Positions 1 to 12,202 of a stretch of 64,000 bases of DNA are shown here, one piece after another. The stretch is from the NCBI GenBank assembly GCA_029582265.1, contig CM055834.1, positions 1,240,001-1,304,000 of the forward strand, given 5' to 3'. The stretch's first letter is position 1. Every line of letters starts with the position of its first letter. Source of the stretch: Zoroaster sp. YZ-2022 (Eukaryota; Echinodermata; Asteroidea; Forcipulatida; Zoroasteridae). Made by a program: the position numbers and the translations under genes. Below the pieces are notes generated by a model that was given only the letters and a program-made list of their open reading frames with translations, was not told where the DNA came from and searched no databases.

Positions 1-644
1 TAAATAAATTGAAATTTATATTTACAGAACAAAAATAAAAATTATAACAAATGTTCCTTAAACAATATATCTGGAAATCCAGGGATCAGCTGATCAGTAA
101 AGGAGTTGCATGTCTGATAAACACTAACAAATATTAAGGGAATAACAGTTTGTCGCGCGGTCTTTACCGCAGGTTAAAGACCGTTTTTGGGTGTGGTCAC
201 GGGCGATAAGACGGAGCAAATGGGCAAATTTACATTTTGGGGACACACAAAATACTTCCAAAGTACATGAGTCAGGTGCATGATGCCTATCTCCGTCAAT
301 CTGATTAGTTGAAATCTGCGCTGCACGTTGCACAAAACAGCTGGCGAACAGCTGACGCATACGCACTGTTCTGATTTTGATAAGCCAGTCTATACCACCA
401 TTAATATACCTCCCCCCCCCCCACCCCCACATGATTACGTTTCGTCCAATCAGATTGTCTAAAACTGTCTTGGGCATTTATGAATCTTTAGTCAAATACA
501 CTTTCCATTAATTTCTTTCAAGAATTTTATTCATTAAAAATTTAATTCAACTTGCTTGCCCAAAACACTCAATGCATCAGCAAAGGAAACTAAGATGAAC
601 TGAACATTATAATAATACTATTTCATCATAAAATGTTCCAATGT
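1..644. other. AT-rich non-coding DNA
   Basis: No exon, RNA gene or clear repeat boundary is visible. A short C-run sits near 412-426. The open frame across 124-477 (-) has no recognisable domain and is probably chance. Confidence 0.5.
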
Positions 645-1070
645 GCTTTACATTACGACATGTACATGTACACGTACCCCCTGCCTCTTGTGCCACGTCA
701 TTCCTGTAACCTTTCTCAGCTCCCTGGGGAGTGTGACAGCCCAGAGCAGCCAAAGCACTTTGGGACTGAGGCTTTTGGGTTTTTTCCCCCCCAAACACAA
801 TATCAATCCCTACCCACACAGGTTACAACACAATTTATACTCCTGGGTAAAACAGAAGCAATCCAGTGTGTCCTTTATCTTACTCATGGACACAGCTACC
901 GTGGTCACAGCCAGTATTCGAACCCACATTCCGACCACTCCCGCCATGATGTTACAACTCCAGTTCTTTTCAGAACTAATTACTATTCAATAGAGAATTT
1001 CACATGGTGTCACCACAATTAGTCTTACTTAAATCCTCTTCACCATGTAAAGCTACAAGTTTTACCTAAG
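645..1070. mobile_element. degenerate SINE (minus) joined to a second SINE/LINE 3' tail
   Basis: 645-950 is a decayed reverse-strand copy of the tRNA-headed SINE seen better at 60162. It keeps the 'TCAGCTCCCTGGGGAGT' body box and a B-box-like 'ATTCGAACCC' region. It runs into a forward tail at about 950-1070 ('CCAGTTCTTTTCAGAAC', 'CATGGTGTCACC', 'GCTACAAGTTTTACCT'). The same tail recurs near 16300-16550, 20040-20185 and 56970-57096. Confidence 0.6.
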
Positions 1071-1268
1071 TTTGTGACAGCTAATCCACACTGGGTGAAA
1101 GTTTAATCCTTTTATTGCCGTTTATTTCAAAGCCCCTATACACTATTGGTACTTTCTATAAAAAAATTATTATTTTTTTTTTTTTAAACAAATGATCCTA
1201 GATTTACGTGGCATTTATTACATGTAATTATGTCAAGTTAATAAAACTTCCCTAGAAATTATTTTTAA

Positions 1269-1312
1269 GCATGAAAGGTCTTTAAGCATGAAAGGTCTTT
1301 AAGCATGAAAGG
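1269..1312. repeat. 17-bp tandem repeat, about 2.6 copies
   Basis: The unit 'AAGCATGAAAGGTCTTT' is repeated almost perfectly. Confidence 0.8.
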
Positions 1313-1430
1313 TGGAATTGCCCGAGGTGCAATCATTTTTCTTACAAATTAATCACACACCTCCGGAGACGAACAAATTCCACATTGGTAAGAATCAACG
1401 AAAAGTAGTCTCGTTAACGACACAACGAAA

Positions 1431-2043
1431 TGAGTAGTGCTGGGACGGTTATCCAGTTAACCGTCTGAAACTACAACATATAAACCGTTTAGAAATTTGC
1501 CACCAGGCTAACTGAAACCAATATTTAAAAAAAAAAAAAAATACGACCAACAATTTTTAGAAGAATTTAAGACCCATTTTGTTGATCTAGACTTTGTTTT
1601 TTTTTGCCGCACTAGTTATTAACCAGTTCGCGTCAGAGGCCGTGTATACACGCAATTTTTTTTCTGCACCACGGATCGGAGAGCGTCTAAACACGCCATA
1701 GGAAACTCCGGAATATTTGTATGCATGCTCGGTTGACGTGGCAACGAGCCGAGCGTACAGTGACATGCTCGGTAGACGTGGGCCACGCGCTGTAGAAGCT
1801 TCCATTAACGTGTTTGTGTGGGAAAAAGAAACCCGCACAGGGGCCCAGAAAAACTTTTTTTTTATTCCCGACGCGACCTGGTTAAACAATCATCGCGGGA
1901 AGTTTATTGATGCTTTTCGATTGAAAATTTACACACATCGTGCCATTTGCTGATGATCTAGTTTGTGTGGCCGTCTGGTGCCGACTTTCAGTTAACCGGT
2001 TAATCGACCGTAAAAGATTCGGTTAAACGGTTAGCGCACTAGA
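1431..2043. mobile_element. hAT-like TIR element, copy 1, with nested insertion
   Basis: The left end reads 'AGTGCTGGGACGGTTA' and the right end 'AAACGGTTAGCGCACTA', so the ends are imperfect inverted repeats. The interior ('TACGACCAACAATTTT', 'GGAAGTTTATTGA') matches copy 2 at 26325-26665. No transposase frame remains. A hAT-like assignment rests only on the look of the ends. Copy 1 carries an extra block at 1619-1885 that copy 2 lacks. Confidence 0.6.
1619..1885. mobile_element. TTAA-flanked TIR element nested in the element at 1431
   Basis: TTAA (1619-1622) is followed by 'CCAGTTCGCGTC'. The other end is 'GACGCGACCTGG' followed by TTAA (1882-1885). The paralogous element at 26470-26473 has a single TTAA at this position, so filled and empty sites are both visible. 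A TTAA duplication is the piggyBac-type signature. No transposase is encoded. Confidence 0.75.
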
Positions 2044-2143
2044 AATAAGCTGAAACTTTCACAGGTCGGGTTTCTGTACATATACACATGCAGGCTAGTA
2101 CATGTATGTATATCTTGTATGGATGCATTTACATACATCTTAC

Positions 2144-2464
2144 TTAACCCTCCTATGGTTTGACCTTTCAAAACCTTTCAAAATCTGCTTACGGGCCAAA
2201 ATGGCTATCAATAATTATGAACCCTTTAAAACCCTCCAGAATTTGTTGCTACTGAACAACCACACCTTTCAATACCCTTTGAAAGGTATTGAAACATTTC
2301 AACACCAGTTTGTTCAGAGAGTTGTTACACCTTTCGAAACCTTTCATAGGTCCCTTTTGTCAGACAGTTTTCTCACCTTTCAAAACCCTTCAGTACAGCA
2401 AACTTGAAAGGTTTTGAAAGGTCTGACAATTCTATGGCAAATGCACTGTACATAGGAGGGTTAA
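2144..2464. mobile_element. TTAA/CCCTCCTA element with CCTTTCAAAACC words
   Basis: Termini are TTAACCCTCCTATG and its exact inverse complement at 2451-2464, including TTAA duplications. The 321-bp body is packed with 'CCTTTCAAAACC'-like words in both orientations, for example near 2165-2185, 2265-2295, 2328-2345 and 2375-2420. It is non-coding. Confidence 0.8.
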
Positions 2465-5069
2465 GGTGTACACTACATATTGTACAGGCAGCTTTTAACA
2501 CTGTACAGTTTCACTGCGAACGCCCAACAGACTGGGAAACGGTTGAAGCGACTGCCTTGAGCCAAAATGAACATGACCCAATGATGCAGGCCACACTCTC
2601 TCATCACAGTTCAGAGTATGTTTTCCTCCATCCAAATATTTATCTGTCTCAGACTGAACTATTTACAATACAGTTGCAAAGCTTAAAGAGTTTATTGTGG
2701 ACACACCATGATTTACGGCATTACTACACATGAACATGAGGTACATGCAGTAGTATGCCAGTTTAACAGACCCATAAATTAGCAGTTATTCTTGCCAACA
2801 TTTTATGGTATTTTTTGGGTGAGTACGTACATGTACATGCCTAAGCAAGACCAATGAAAAAAAAGAAATTCTTCTTTCCAAAATCAGAAGAAGAAAGAAA
2901 AAAAAATCAACAATTCCACGAGTACAACAAAACGTTTGGTACAATAGACCGGAGCAGCCATCTTGTTTTTGTTTTCTTCCATTCAAATCAATGTACATGT
3001 AAACCAAACCGAGGCTGGAAGGAAAAAAAAATAGTCTGGCCCCTTGTTATGAAATGAATATATTTGAACTGTCATTGTCACTGTGTACACAGGGAGTCTG
3101 ACAGTGACACAGATGACTGCAGTATGATAAAGGTCTATACATTGGTATGCCCATGATTGTACATTTCGATACAAATTTCTATACTATAACACAGATGGTC
3201 ACGTGCACATGTAATGTCGCAACACCACAATGGCCAACCCAAGTGATTAGTGTTAATTACATGTAACTTGTAAGTACAGTACATGCAGGTACTCCCCACA
3301 GGCTATCAGGGATGGGATTCTGAATGTACAGAGCTTCAAGTGAAAAAAAAAAAAAAAAAAAAACATACCGGATACTCTTCTGAACAATCCTGAGAACAAT
3401 GAAGCCTCGTCTCCGTCAATGTTACAATGTAATTTGTAAAACGTGTACGTACATATATATGTGTGAGATGCATTCTGTGAAGGGCACCGGCCTATCCCTG
3501 ATTTTATCCGATGACTACAGGATGACGAGATGGTACGACACTCTGATCTGAACGGCCCCCCAACTTAAAAACAGATGTACACGTGTAGGTCTGTCTCGGC
3601 AGGTCGGTCACGGCAGGAGTGCAACTCACATATATACATGTAAATGTCAGCCAATTGTAAATAACTCGACCAAGTGATGCATATATATACACAATGTGTA
3701 CATAGTTTGCCTCACATGATTTCTGTCCATCCATGGAAGCGAGTCTGAGCCCACTGGGCTTCATGTGCCTGTACATCTGGGAGCAGACACTACATGTAAC
3801 TCAAAGCAACCGAGTGACACGGGGGGAATCTTGAGTTGCAGAAGTGGGGGATATGGCTAACAGACAGGGGGAGGGGGGGGGGGGCAGGATACCCCAAAAC
3901 ATAGATGTTTGCATGATGAGGCGGATCCAGGGTGGCGGAAAAACAGAACACAGTGTAGATAATCAAGTTTGGTTTTTTGTACATGGCTGATTCTCAAGGG
4001 GGGGGGGGGGGGGGGAGGGAGAGGCACATTCCTTCTCTCCACACACACCCCTGAGACTACCCTGGATCCATCACTAGTGAGGAAGTATATATACATATGT
4101 AAGCTCTGGGATCTGCACACATTAGGTACCTTACATGGAATCTGAGCTTAACATGCCAACGAGACGGAATGACGTCAACTGTTGAACTGAAGAGGCGGAC
4201 TGACATCAAGTCCATGTGATTTACATAAGAGTGTGGGCAGTAAACCCATGTCAAAAAAAAAAAAAACATCCCACCTGCGCATGCAATTTCCGAGCAGACT
4301 TCTAAACAGACACGCCCAAAGCTCCCTGCATCACAACGCTGGTCTCAAACAGCTAAGGCTGGCCTGGCCAGCTGAGAACCGGGACTCCAGTCCTTCCCTT
4401 CTTAATAGCCGCAAAGAGAAAGGCCGGGCTCGACACATGAGATCCTAACCCAAACAGACCCTTTTGACCTCCTTAGCCTCCGCTGTGGCTTTCATGTAAT
4501 GCTTATATGTGTTGATACAATGCATGGATTATTTGAAACCGGATCAAGTGGGCAGTAATTGTATTTTGTGCCCAGCCCCCGTGCAATTTTCCTTGTTACT
4601 GGATAGTACGCCTGTAACCCCGCGCGATTAATGAAACCGAGTGTACCGAGCAGTTGTTTCTTTGGAAGTTAAGTAGAATTTTAACTGAAAACAATTTAAT
4701 TTTGCCCCGCTGACCCGGTTACCTACTTCCCTAGATTGTGAGTATTATTAATTCTTGAGGGCAAACCACAGACAGGTTTAATTTCATTATAATTCAACAA
4801 ATCTGATTGACAGACAACTTTACATTCTGCCCCGAATGCATTCAGCCCAATGCCGAGTTTCTGCTTTTCCTTTAAAGCGGTGCACAGCATGTAGGGCCCA
4901 TGTCGTACACAACTGAAATGTCAACAAATGTTCCCTATAGATGATGACACAATAGTATAAAACCACTACATTTATATGTACAATAGACTATTCCTGTATA
5001 AATGTAACTAACGGCCTTATTACTGAAGTTCAACTGTGTGCACGCATCAGTGTTCTGTGTTCACCATCA
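2465..5069. other. AT-rich non-coding DNA, probably RhoGEF intron
   Basis: It lies 3' of the RhoGEF exon at 5542 and probably belongs to the next intron. I searched for the following ankyrin-like exon and did not recognise one. It holds A-runs (3343-3363), G-runs (about 3868-3883 and 3999-4016) and many TACATGTA-type words. A less AT-rich patch at 4260-4450 has no identifiable product. Confidence 0.45.
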
Positions 5070-5386
5070 CAGGGGTGTGATTTGACAAAAGTAAAAAAAT
5101 AAAAAAAATCCTTGAAAAATGGGTAGCAGGCCTGGGTCTCCCTTTGGTCTAGAGGACAAAGCCCCCTGAACCTCCTGGATGTTTAATTTTTGGAGGATTT
5201 ACAGACTCTCCACATCCCCACAAACAAGAAACTAGAGGTTTGAAATACAACACAGGCTACTTCTTTCTTTCCTCGGTGGCTACTTCTCTTCTTTCGAGAA
5301 AATTTTTAGACAAAGGGAGATTTGTTAAAAAAAAAAAAAAAAATCCTGAAATCAGGAAAAAAAATCCTGAGAAATCACAGGCCTGC
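5070..5386. mobile_element. CAGGCCTG-ended repeat with an upstream shared block
   Basis: 5126-5386 is bounded by inverted 'GCAGGCCTG' ends. The preceding block ('GTGATTTGACAAAAGTAAAA', 'GAAAAATGGGTAGC') recurs in part at 26200-26250 and at the window end (63960-64000), so it is dispersed. It is non-coding. Confidence 0.5.
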
Positions 5387-5541
5387 CATCATCAAAATTG
5401 ATTATCTTCCTTCTCCCCTGGTGAGGATTTTTATACTGACAAAGAAGTTATATGACAAATTAAACATGTGGCTTTCTGTAAGGCCATGTCTGATTTGAGA
5501 AGATAATAAGGATGAGCCTTTCCCTTGGCATTGGCACTAAC

Positions 5542-5844
5542 CTTGATCGAGTCTGGATGTGTCTTCCACGAGTCGCCAACTGGGCGACAGGTCAAGGTGC
5601 TCAAAGGCCGAGGTCAGCCGCTCGTCCAACGTGGACATGTCCTCCCGCCACAGGTCAAACCGGTCCGACTTGATCGAGGAGGGGTTCTCCAGGGCGGTGA
5701 TGTCGCAGACACTGGACGCGAGGAAGTGGGCCAGGTAGTAGGTGGGGTCCTGGACGAAGGTGAGGGTGCCTTCTGAGAGGAGATGCAGGGAGCCGCCCTG
5801 GAAGGCGTACAGGGAGAGATGGACCGACTCGAAACTGTCATGTC
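5542..5844 (-). CDS. AKAP13/ARHGEF28: internal exon of AKAP13/ARHGEF28-type RhoGEF, N-terminal domain
   Basis: Seen: the acceptor 'TCTTTGACAG' precedes 5844 and the donor 'AAG|GTTAGT' follows 5542. The 303-bp exon is phase 1 at both ends and continues the frame of the exon at 10183-10033. Encoded stretches include HDSFESVHLSLYAF, LTFVQDPTYYLAHFLA and LDERLTSAFEHLDL. Known: human AKAP13 and ARHGEF28 carry an N-terminal domain, before ankyrin-like repeats, with a matching layout: a PGH motif, then E-V/T-V, then 'FVQD..Y..A.FLA', then 'LD..L..AF.HL.L' in AKAP13. These proteins are cytoplasmic Rho guanine-nucleotide exchange factors. Base composition is markedly GC-rich against the flanks, as expected for a constrained exon. 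The following ankyrin, DH and PH exons are not in the window. The assignment is from memory of the family and not a computed alignment. Confidence 0.85.
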
Positions 5845-6389
5845 CTGTCAAAGAAAAAGGGACCATTTCAAATAACGAATTAAACCCATTTCATGACAGA
5901 CACCGTTTTTGGAAGAAAGAGATGTTCCTTACTGAGCCAAAACAAATATTAAGTTTCCTTTGTAGGGTTAAACTTCCCATGTTAATATATATTACTCTCA
6001 TCTACACAAATATATGCATGGCTACACAGAAGGAAAAATTTTACATATCAGTAAATTTAATATACATGTATCAGTAAAAGAAAATGAAACTTCAAATTTA
6101 TGCACAATTTTGCAGTGAAAAAAAAACTAAATAGAGAATTACATGTGTAGCTGTTGCAAACTGCTTTACCAACCTAAAGGACCTGTAGTATAAATGCAAA
6201 TTAATGGTTATTGGCCTCACATTTCGAACTTAAATAAAAACTGACGCACGAGTCTGTACTCGCACGCACTGAGACCAGAAACGGAGTACTTTATTTGGGG
6301 GGCCAAAGATTCATGTACAGTAAAAGGTGTTTCCCAACAAAAGAATCTTAAAATGTACTTTGTGCAAGACAAGCTAGCGTGATTTATGA

Positions 6390-6716
6390 TTAACCCTCCT
6401 ACTACTACAAGGGTCAAAATCAGTCCAAATGTTGATATACTTGCCACGGTATATCTAGTGCACTTAAAAGTCAAACACTGTCAAACCTTACATGTACATG
6501 TACAGTAAGTACATTTACAGGTCAAAATGAGTCGACCGTTTTTGACTGGTAAAAAGCACTGTCTGGTATTGTTCAGGGTTGGTCAAAATGACAGTAAAAA
6601 CCAGTCAAAAACGCCCCTGTGTGCACATTTGGGTCAACAGTCAAAAACAGGCAGTTGACTGGTTTTGACCTCTACAGCAACTTTCCACTAAAGTGCAGCA
6701 ATAGTAGGAGGGTTAA
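6390..6716. mobile_element. TTAA/CCCTCCTA element, GTCAAAA-word family
   Basis: The ends are TTAACCCTCCTACT and 'AGTAGGAGGGTTAA'. The body repeats GTCAAAA and its complement many times ('GGGTCAAAATCAGTC', 'GGTCAAAATGAG', 'AGTCAAAAACG', 'CTGGTTTTGACC'). The same family recurs at 7467, 9430, about 31522, 37199, 37880 and 47349. Confidence 0.85.
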
Positions 6717-7466
6717 TAGATGAATAATCTATGAAATCAATTTTGTGTACATGTGTACATCCCTTGAGGTCCCTTGTGCAGACATGTGTACATCTATTCT
6801 ACGCACACGTTGGCAGCAAAACAAATGTTTAGTTGAGTAAGATGGTGGACAGGAACTCTATTGTTGGTAACAGGACATACAATGTACATATGTAAATACA
6901 TGTATAATAAAAATAAAAAACATTGGCTGAAAAACTACCATCTCTCAACATGTTTATACATTCTGTTAAATGATTCATTAAAACCTACTGAAAAATTTCA
7001 CAATCATTATGTGTTTTTGGTCATAATTTTTGGTTCAGACGGATAAAACACGGATTGTTTGTTTTGGTCATAATTTTACGCTCAGACAGATAAAACACGG
7101 ATTAATTCTTTGCAAAGTGAAACATCCGGTTCCTCGTGAGGTTGCGTTGATTTCAATGAGCTACAGGTCAAAACCGAGGTCTGGGAAAAACTCAGCGTAC
7201 TTGCACTGACTTCCTGCATAGCCCACAACTATAAAAACATTGGACATGGCATGAGTGAGAAACAATGATACATCAAAACAAACAAGTGGGTTTGTAAAAA
7301 GCAGCCCGGTGTAGTAAACGAGTCTGCGGTATGTAAATGATGCTGTGGTAAGCACCGCCTGGTTAAGAGCACCAAGCATTATACGTTTGTCTAACTTTCG
7401 ACGACAATATTTAGAGTGACTCAAAGACAGTTTTGGAAAACCAAAAGATGTACATTTGTACTTCAC

Positions 7467-7810
7467 TTGGCCCTCCTGTGACTGCAAGGGTCAAAGTTGG
7501 TCAAAATGCTGATATACTTGCTGAGGTACAAATGTATCTAGTGCACTTAAAAAGTCGAACACTGTCAAACCTTTACGTGTAGTAAGTACATTGTACATTT
7601 TACAGGTTAAACGAGTTGGCCCCGTTTTTGACCGGTAAAAAGCATTGTCTGGTATTGTTGAGGGTGGTCAAAATGACAGTCAAAAAAAAAAAAAAAAGTC
7701 AAAAATACCCCTGTGTGCACATTTGGGGTAACAGTCAAAACAGGCAGTTGACTGGCTATGACCTCTATAGCTACTTGCCACTAAAGTGCAGCTAGAGTAA
7801 GGAGGGTTAA
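7467..7810. mobile_element. TTAA/CCCTCCTA element, GTCAAAA-word family
   Basis: The left end is decayed (TTGGCCCTCC). The right end is 'AAGGAGGGTTAA'. The interior is collinear with the copy at 6390 and carries an A-run at about 7682-7698. Confidence 0.8.
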
Positions 7811-7830
7811 TAGAATAACAAATCTGAAAA

Positions 7831-8070
7831 TATATACATAACAGCAAAAGAAATGTCACCCCCTAAATTTTGTTAAGTAATTATATTATTAAACATAATA
7901 AATATACAATGTTGTGGAATGGTTGGCTGCCAGGTCAACCAAATTTGCCACATTGTGTTCGTGTTACACTCCATACTCATAATATTCTTCATTAAACAAA
8001 TTATATTAATTATAAAATGAAAATAATAAATATTTTTAGGGGTGACGTTTCTTTTGCTGTTATGTATATA
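7831..8070. mobile_element. 240-bp TIR element, CAGCAAAAGAAA ends
   Basis: The ends are inverted repeats of about 32 bp beginning 'TATATACATAACAGCAAAAG' and continuing into GTCACCCC. The interior is AT-rich and non-coding. The CAGCAAAAGAAA core also occurs in the hairpin elements at 12203 and 46179. Confidence 0.75.
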
Positions 8071-8504
8071 AAAAAAATGAACAAAAAATATAAATGATTA
8101 CAGATTTACAAAAAAGTGTAAAACTTGGTGTAATGTTGATGTTATAAATCAATCATCCCTTGATTAATTTTTTGTATCAGGTGCTATCGTTTTAGTAACG
8201 GTTGTGAACAATTTTCCAAAATTAATTGACCACGACAGAAAGTCCACTAACGACCCGAATGCAATCTCACCATTTTCTCTTAAAACGACACAATTAATTA
8301 CGCTGGTTTTTATACACATTTCTTGATTCTTATAAAGTATAGATGCATCTACAGACATTTTACCAAAAAGTGGCTTTAAGATACGAATGAATGCAGCTGA
8401 AAATCTCTTGGTTTTTTGAGATTATAAAAAGTTTCGAGTCGCCTCGAAATTTGTCCAAAAAGTCCAACAGACCGGTCCACAATTTCCGATTGGAAACTGG
8501 GCAC

Positions 8505-8965
8505 AAGGTAAATGACATAAAACACAATAAAGGCGGCCACTTTCCTACCGTCACGTTAGCAGTTTTTCTAATGGTTGTAATTTTTTTTTTTAATATCTGA
8601 AACCACCTAAAAAGAATTTCAACATTTGAATAGACATGCATGCTTATCCTAAAGATAATTTTGAGTTGATTATTACTATTATTTTTTTAATTACCCTAAA
8701 ATTTCCATCAACAAATGGACGGAAAAGTGAGGTAACTTTTTCCGTCCAATTTTTATGGAAATTTGAGGGTAAAAAAAATAAATTAAAAAATTAAAAATAA
8801 AATAAATCAACTCAAATTAGTTCTAGTATAAGCCTGCATGTCCATTCACATGTTGAAACACTTTTTGGTCGGTTTCAGGTACTTAAAAATAAATAACAAC
8901 CATTGGAAAAACTGCTAACGTGACGGATGCAAAGTGGCCCCCTTTATTGTGTTTTGTGTCAAATC
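8505..8965. repeat. long imperfect palindrome, arms about 210 bp
   Basis: The left arm ('ACACAATAAAGGCGGCCACT', 'CGTCACGTTAGCAGTTTTTC') is answered in inverse by 'GAAAAACTGCTAACGTGACG' and 'CTTTATTGTGTTTTGTGTC'. The centre is near 8735 ('GGACGGAAAAGTGAGG'). This is probably a foldback non-autonomous transposon inside the RhoGEF intron. Confidence 0.8.
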
Positions 8966-9429
8966 TAATGTGGCATACTTTTAAAATTGTACCTCAGACA
9001 AGTATTTAGGCTAGCGGGTAATATTAAAAGCGAGGTTAATAAAAGCTAGTAAAAAATGATTGATTACTCGGTAATTTGTGGCAGAGATAATTGCTTATCT
9101 AGGAAAAAAAGTGCAGTGCGCCACGTTATCAATGCATCAAACCGTAACTTGGCTATGCCCATATGGAGGACTACAGGTCACATTTGGTCGCATACCCACA
9201 GGTAACACAGGCCTATCGCTTCTCCCATCTTAACCCCCTCAAGCGGGTCTATTGAAATGATCTCGATCGTTTCTCGAGGTAATTTTTAGAATGCTCCCAC
9301 CCCTCGCACCATAACATCCACAGGTAATATGATTGACACTGCATCTGCACGCAGCTTTCCGTTAGAACATGCACAACAACTTGTCCCAAACCAGCTCCAT
9401 CTCTTCACCGGGAAAATGGGTTCAGTGGG

Positions 9430-9739
9430 TAGACCCTTCTATGACTGCAAGGGTCAAAAATCAGTCAAAATTTTTGATATACCTGCCAAGCTATATCTAG
9501 TGCACTTAAAAGTCAAACACTGTCAAACCTTATGTGTAAGTACATTTGCAAGTCAAATCCGTTTCTGACTGGTATATAGGCATTATCTTGTAATGTTGAG
9601 GGTGGTTAATATGACAGTCAAAACCAGTCAAAAGTGTGCCCCTGTGTGCACAGTTGGGTCAACAGTTATAAACAGACAGATGACTGATTTTGACCACTGC
9701 AGCTACTTGCCAAGTTCAGCTATAGAGTAGGAGGGTTTT
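9430..9739. mobile_element. TTAA/CCCT element, GTCAAAA-word family, decayed ends
   Basis: It is collinear with the copy at 6390 ('AAGGGTCAAAAATCAGTC', 'GTGCACTTAAAAGTCAAACA', 'GTAGGAGGG'). Both TTAA sites are mutated. Confidence 0.75.
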
Positions 9740-10032
9740 ATGGTTTCATTCTAAAGCATTTTGAGCTGCCCCCTTAACTCTCCCGCCCCCTCAGATTTCA
9801 GCCCCCCTCCATCTCCACAGAGGGTATTAAGTCAACCATCAACCTGAATTCTAAAGAAATATGAGCTGTGGTTTTTTATTCTCCCGGCCCCCTCAGTCTA
9901 ATGCCACCACGGTGTTATTATGCCCTTTCGATCTCCCCACAGTGTCAAGTCCTCAAAGATGGTTAAGGACGAAACGGCATACTTAAAGAAGTGTTGCTCC
10001 TCATGGCCGGATGACGCAGGCTTGGGGCTTAC

Positions 10033-10183
10033 CTGGAATGATAGCTTGCACAGTGGTGTAGTCCAATCGTCGGGCGACCGTTATATGTCTCGACTTGCTA
10101 CCCTGGAACGCCAGAAATATCTCAGCCTCCTCGCCGGGGAGGTCGCTGGTTCGGGAAAATACGACCTCTATCTGACCACCACC
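10033..10183 (-). CDS. AKAP13/ARHGEF28: N-terminal exon of AKAP13/ARHGEF28-type RhoGEF
   Basis: Seen: the acceptor 'TCCTAG' ends at 10184, the donor 'CCAG|GTAAGC' follows 10033, and the 151-bp exon starts in phase 0 and ends in phase 1. It encodes 50 residues including EAEIFLAFQGSKSRHITVARR, then TVQAIIP. The split glycine codon is completed by the next exon to give the family PGH motif. Known: AKAP13 and ARHGEF28 begin with a short segment ending PLYG, then an acidic stretch, a hydrophobic strand, an RH dipeptide and PGH. Counted from PLYG, the spacing here matches human AKAP13 residue for residue as I remember it. An alternative start is the AG at 10168/10169, but the upstream AG has the better tract and gives the matching length. 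The short first coding exon (M...PLY) was not located. An open frame on the opposite strand here is a shadow. Confidence 0.85.
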
Positions 10184-12202
10184 CTAGGATTTATAAAGTG
10201 AACAAAATATATGAAGATCTGGGAACAAAAATTTAAATATTAAACAAAAAATATGCAAAATAATTTGAATCATGGTACATACTAAAATGATGCTTATCAA
10301 AAAGAAAAATTTCAAGGGATATTTGATACTATCATAAAAATAACGCCACGTAAGTTGTAAATCTGTGATTATGTGTACATCTTGGATTTTTAAATATTTG
10401 CACTAAAACACAAAACGAAAAATGGATTTCTGTTTGGACTTTATTACCAACAGGGTCAACTGATCACAAGACAATAAACCTAAGAATTTATAAACATGTC
10501 TCCATGGAAAGTGATCTATATAACAATACGATGCAATCAGATATTGGAGTATCTATGGTATTTTGGAAAACATGCTTTGTATCGCACATGTTTAATGTAT
10601 TACCGTCCGTCATAAACATTCTAAAAAGACAACTGGCAGCCCTCATAACACCTACTGTCCTGTCCTTGTCAGACGTTTGACGCACTTGTCCTTCTCAAAA
10701 TTGATTTCATGGACTTGAATGTTATTCAGCAGGTATTTTAATTGCCCGATAAAGCTGATAATTTTCTTGTTTTCAAGATTCCCAGTTTCCGGCAGTGTAC
10801 AGAATGTGTGGAGAAAAACTTCAGTGTGGTAAATTGTAACTCAGATGCATTCTGTGTCTTTCGCTATTTCACCAGAACTTTTGTTGTTTATCAGTACACT
10901 TCAACAATTTTTCCTTATAAAAAACAAAGGAAAAGTAAGATCACAAGATGATTGCCAGAAGTACTATTATGCAGTCCAAATATATTGGTAAGATACAGGA
11001 AGTATTAACATTGGTGCTACAAGTAAATATCAGATTATCTACATGTACTTAACAATACAGTATCTGAAATCCTACATGTAATTATGCGGTGTCAAGTTGG
11101 TACAAGTGTACTGTACATAAACACATTTTACATTTTAATTATTTACTGTCACCCAAATTTAATTATGTAAAATGTTTTTAAAAAATCAAACATCAAAACA
11201 TTTTTTTTTTTTTTTTATTTATTTAGTTTATTTTCATTTTTTTTTTTTTTTTTCATTTTTTTTTCTTTTTTTTTTTCATTTATTTATTTTTTTTTGGTTC
11301 ATTTATTAATTGTTTTATTTTTGTTCATTTATTTATTTAATTTATTTATTTATCCCCATACACAGGTTATTATAATCAGATACCTATTTCTTGAAAACGG
11401 ACAAACTACATATTTCTTTAAAATGGACAAACTGCATACATATGTACGTACATGTATGTAGGACTACACAATTTTTCCAAAGTTATAATTTAATTTGGGG
11501 CCTTATTAACTGCAAAACCATGCTTCTCACAATTATGCTGAGGTATCCGTCATTTAAATGCATAATCTGAAATCCTTTCCTTCAGTTTCGACAAAAAAGA
11601 AAACAGATTACTGTTGAAAACATTTTAAATTCTATCACCATATCAAAATGCAACACAAAGCCTGCTTCTAGTATTACACGTGTGTTTCCGCCAAATAATT
11701 TTGCTATATATATGCAAATTATTTGAACGAAATCATTCCCCGAGTTCTGATCATCTGTCATGGTATACATGGTATAATTGTATTTTTAGCCGGCCGTCTG
11801 GCCTTTGAGCACAGGGAAATGTAAATGTCACACCTGTACGGCCAGACAGGCGACAAGTTATGTCAAATAAATGTGTTGTGTGGCCTCATCCAAAAATCAA
11901 ACACGACAGCTTGGTAACTGTTGAAGTAATTACTACGATCAGTTCACTGTCCTGCCAGGTGAACTTATGTACACTACATGTAACAGGCTCTGGAATACTA
12001 TAATATACATGTACATGTACTGTACAGAACTTGACCATGCAGAAACAAGTAATGGGAAAATATATATAATGGGAAGGGAGGGAGTTAAAGATGTACCACC
12101 TGTGTTTTATTGGCAATTTCCTGATTTTTTTTTTTTTTTTTTTTTTTTTTTCCTTTTCATTAGAACACTGATAATTTCCTCTTAGAAAAAAAAGCAAATA
12201 TA
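10184..12202. other. AT-rich non-coding DNA, probable RhoGEF 5' intron
   Basis: No exon recognised. 11190-11355 is a T-rich low-complexity tract and 12126-12151 is a long T-run. Many TACATGTA words occur. Confidence 0.5.

Larger units (their letters stand above)
5845..10032 (-). other. RhoGEF intron (phase 1), 4.2 kb
   Basis: GTAAGC starts it at 10032 and a pyrimidine-rich acceptor ends it at 5845. It contains three TTAA/CCCT elements (6390, 7467, 9430), a CAGCAAAAG-ended element (7831) and a long palindrome (8505), all annotated separately. The remainder is AT-rich and I see no exon in it. Confidence 0.75.

Noticed and set aside
4233..4448. Possible next RhoGEF exon (ankyrin region)
   Set aside because: Less AT-rich than its surroundings, but no minus-strand frame gives ankyrin-like sequence with matching splice phase.
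9920..10201. 93-aa plus-strand frame
   Set aside because: It is the complement of the RhoGEF exon at 10033-10183. Splice sites, phase and family motifs support the minus strand.
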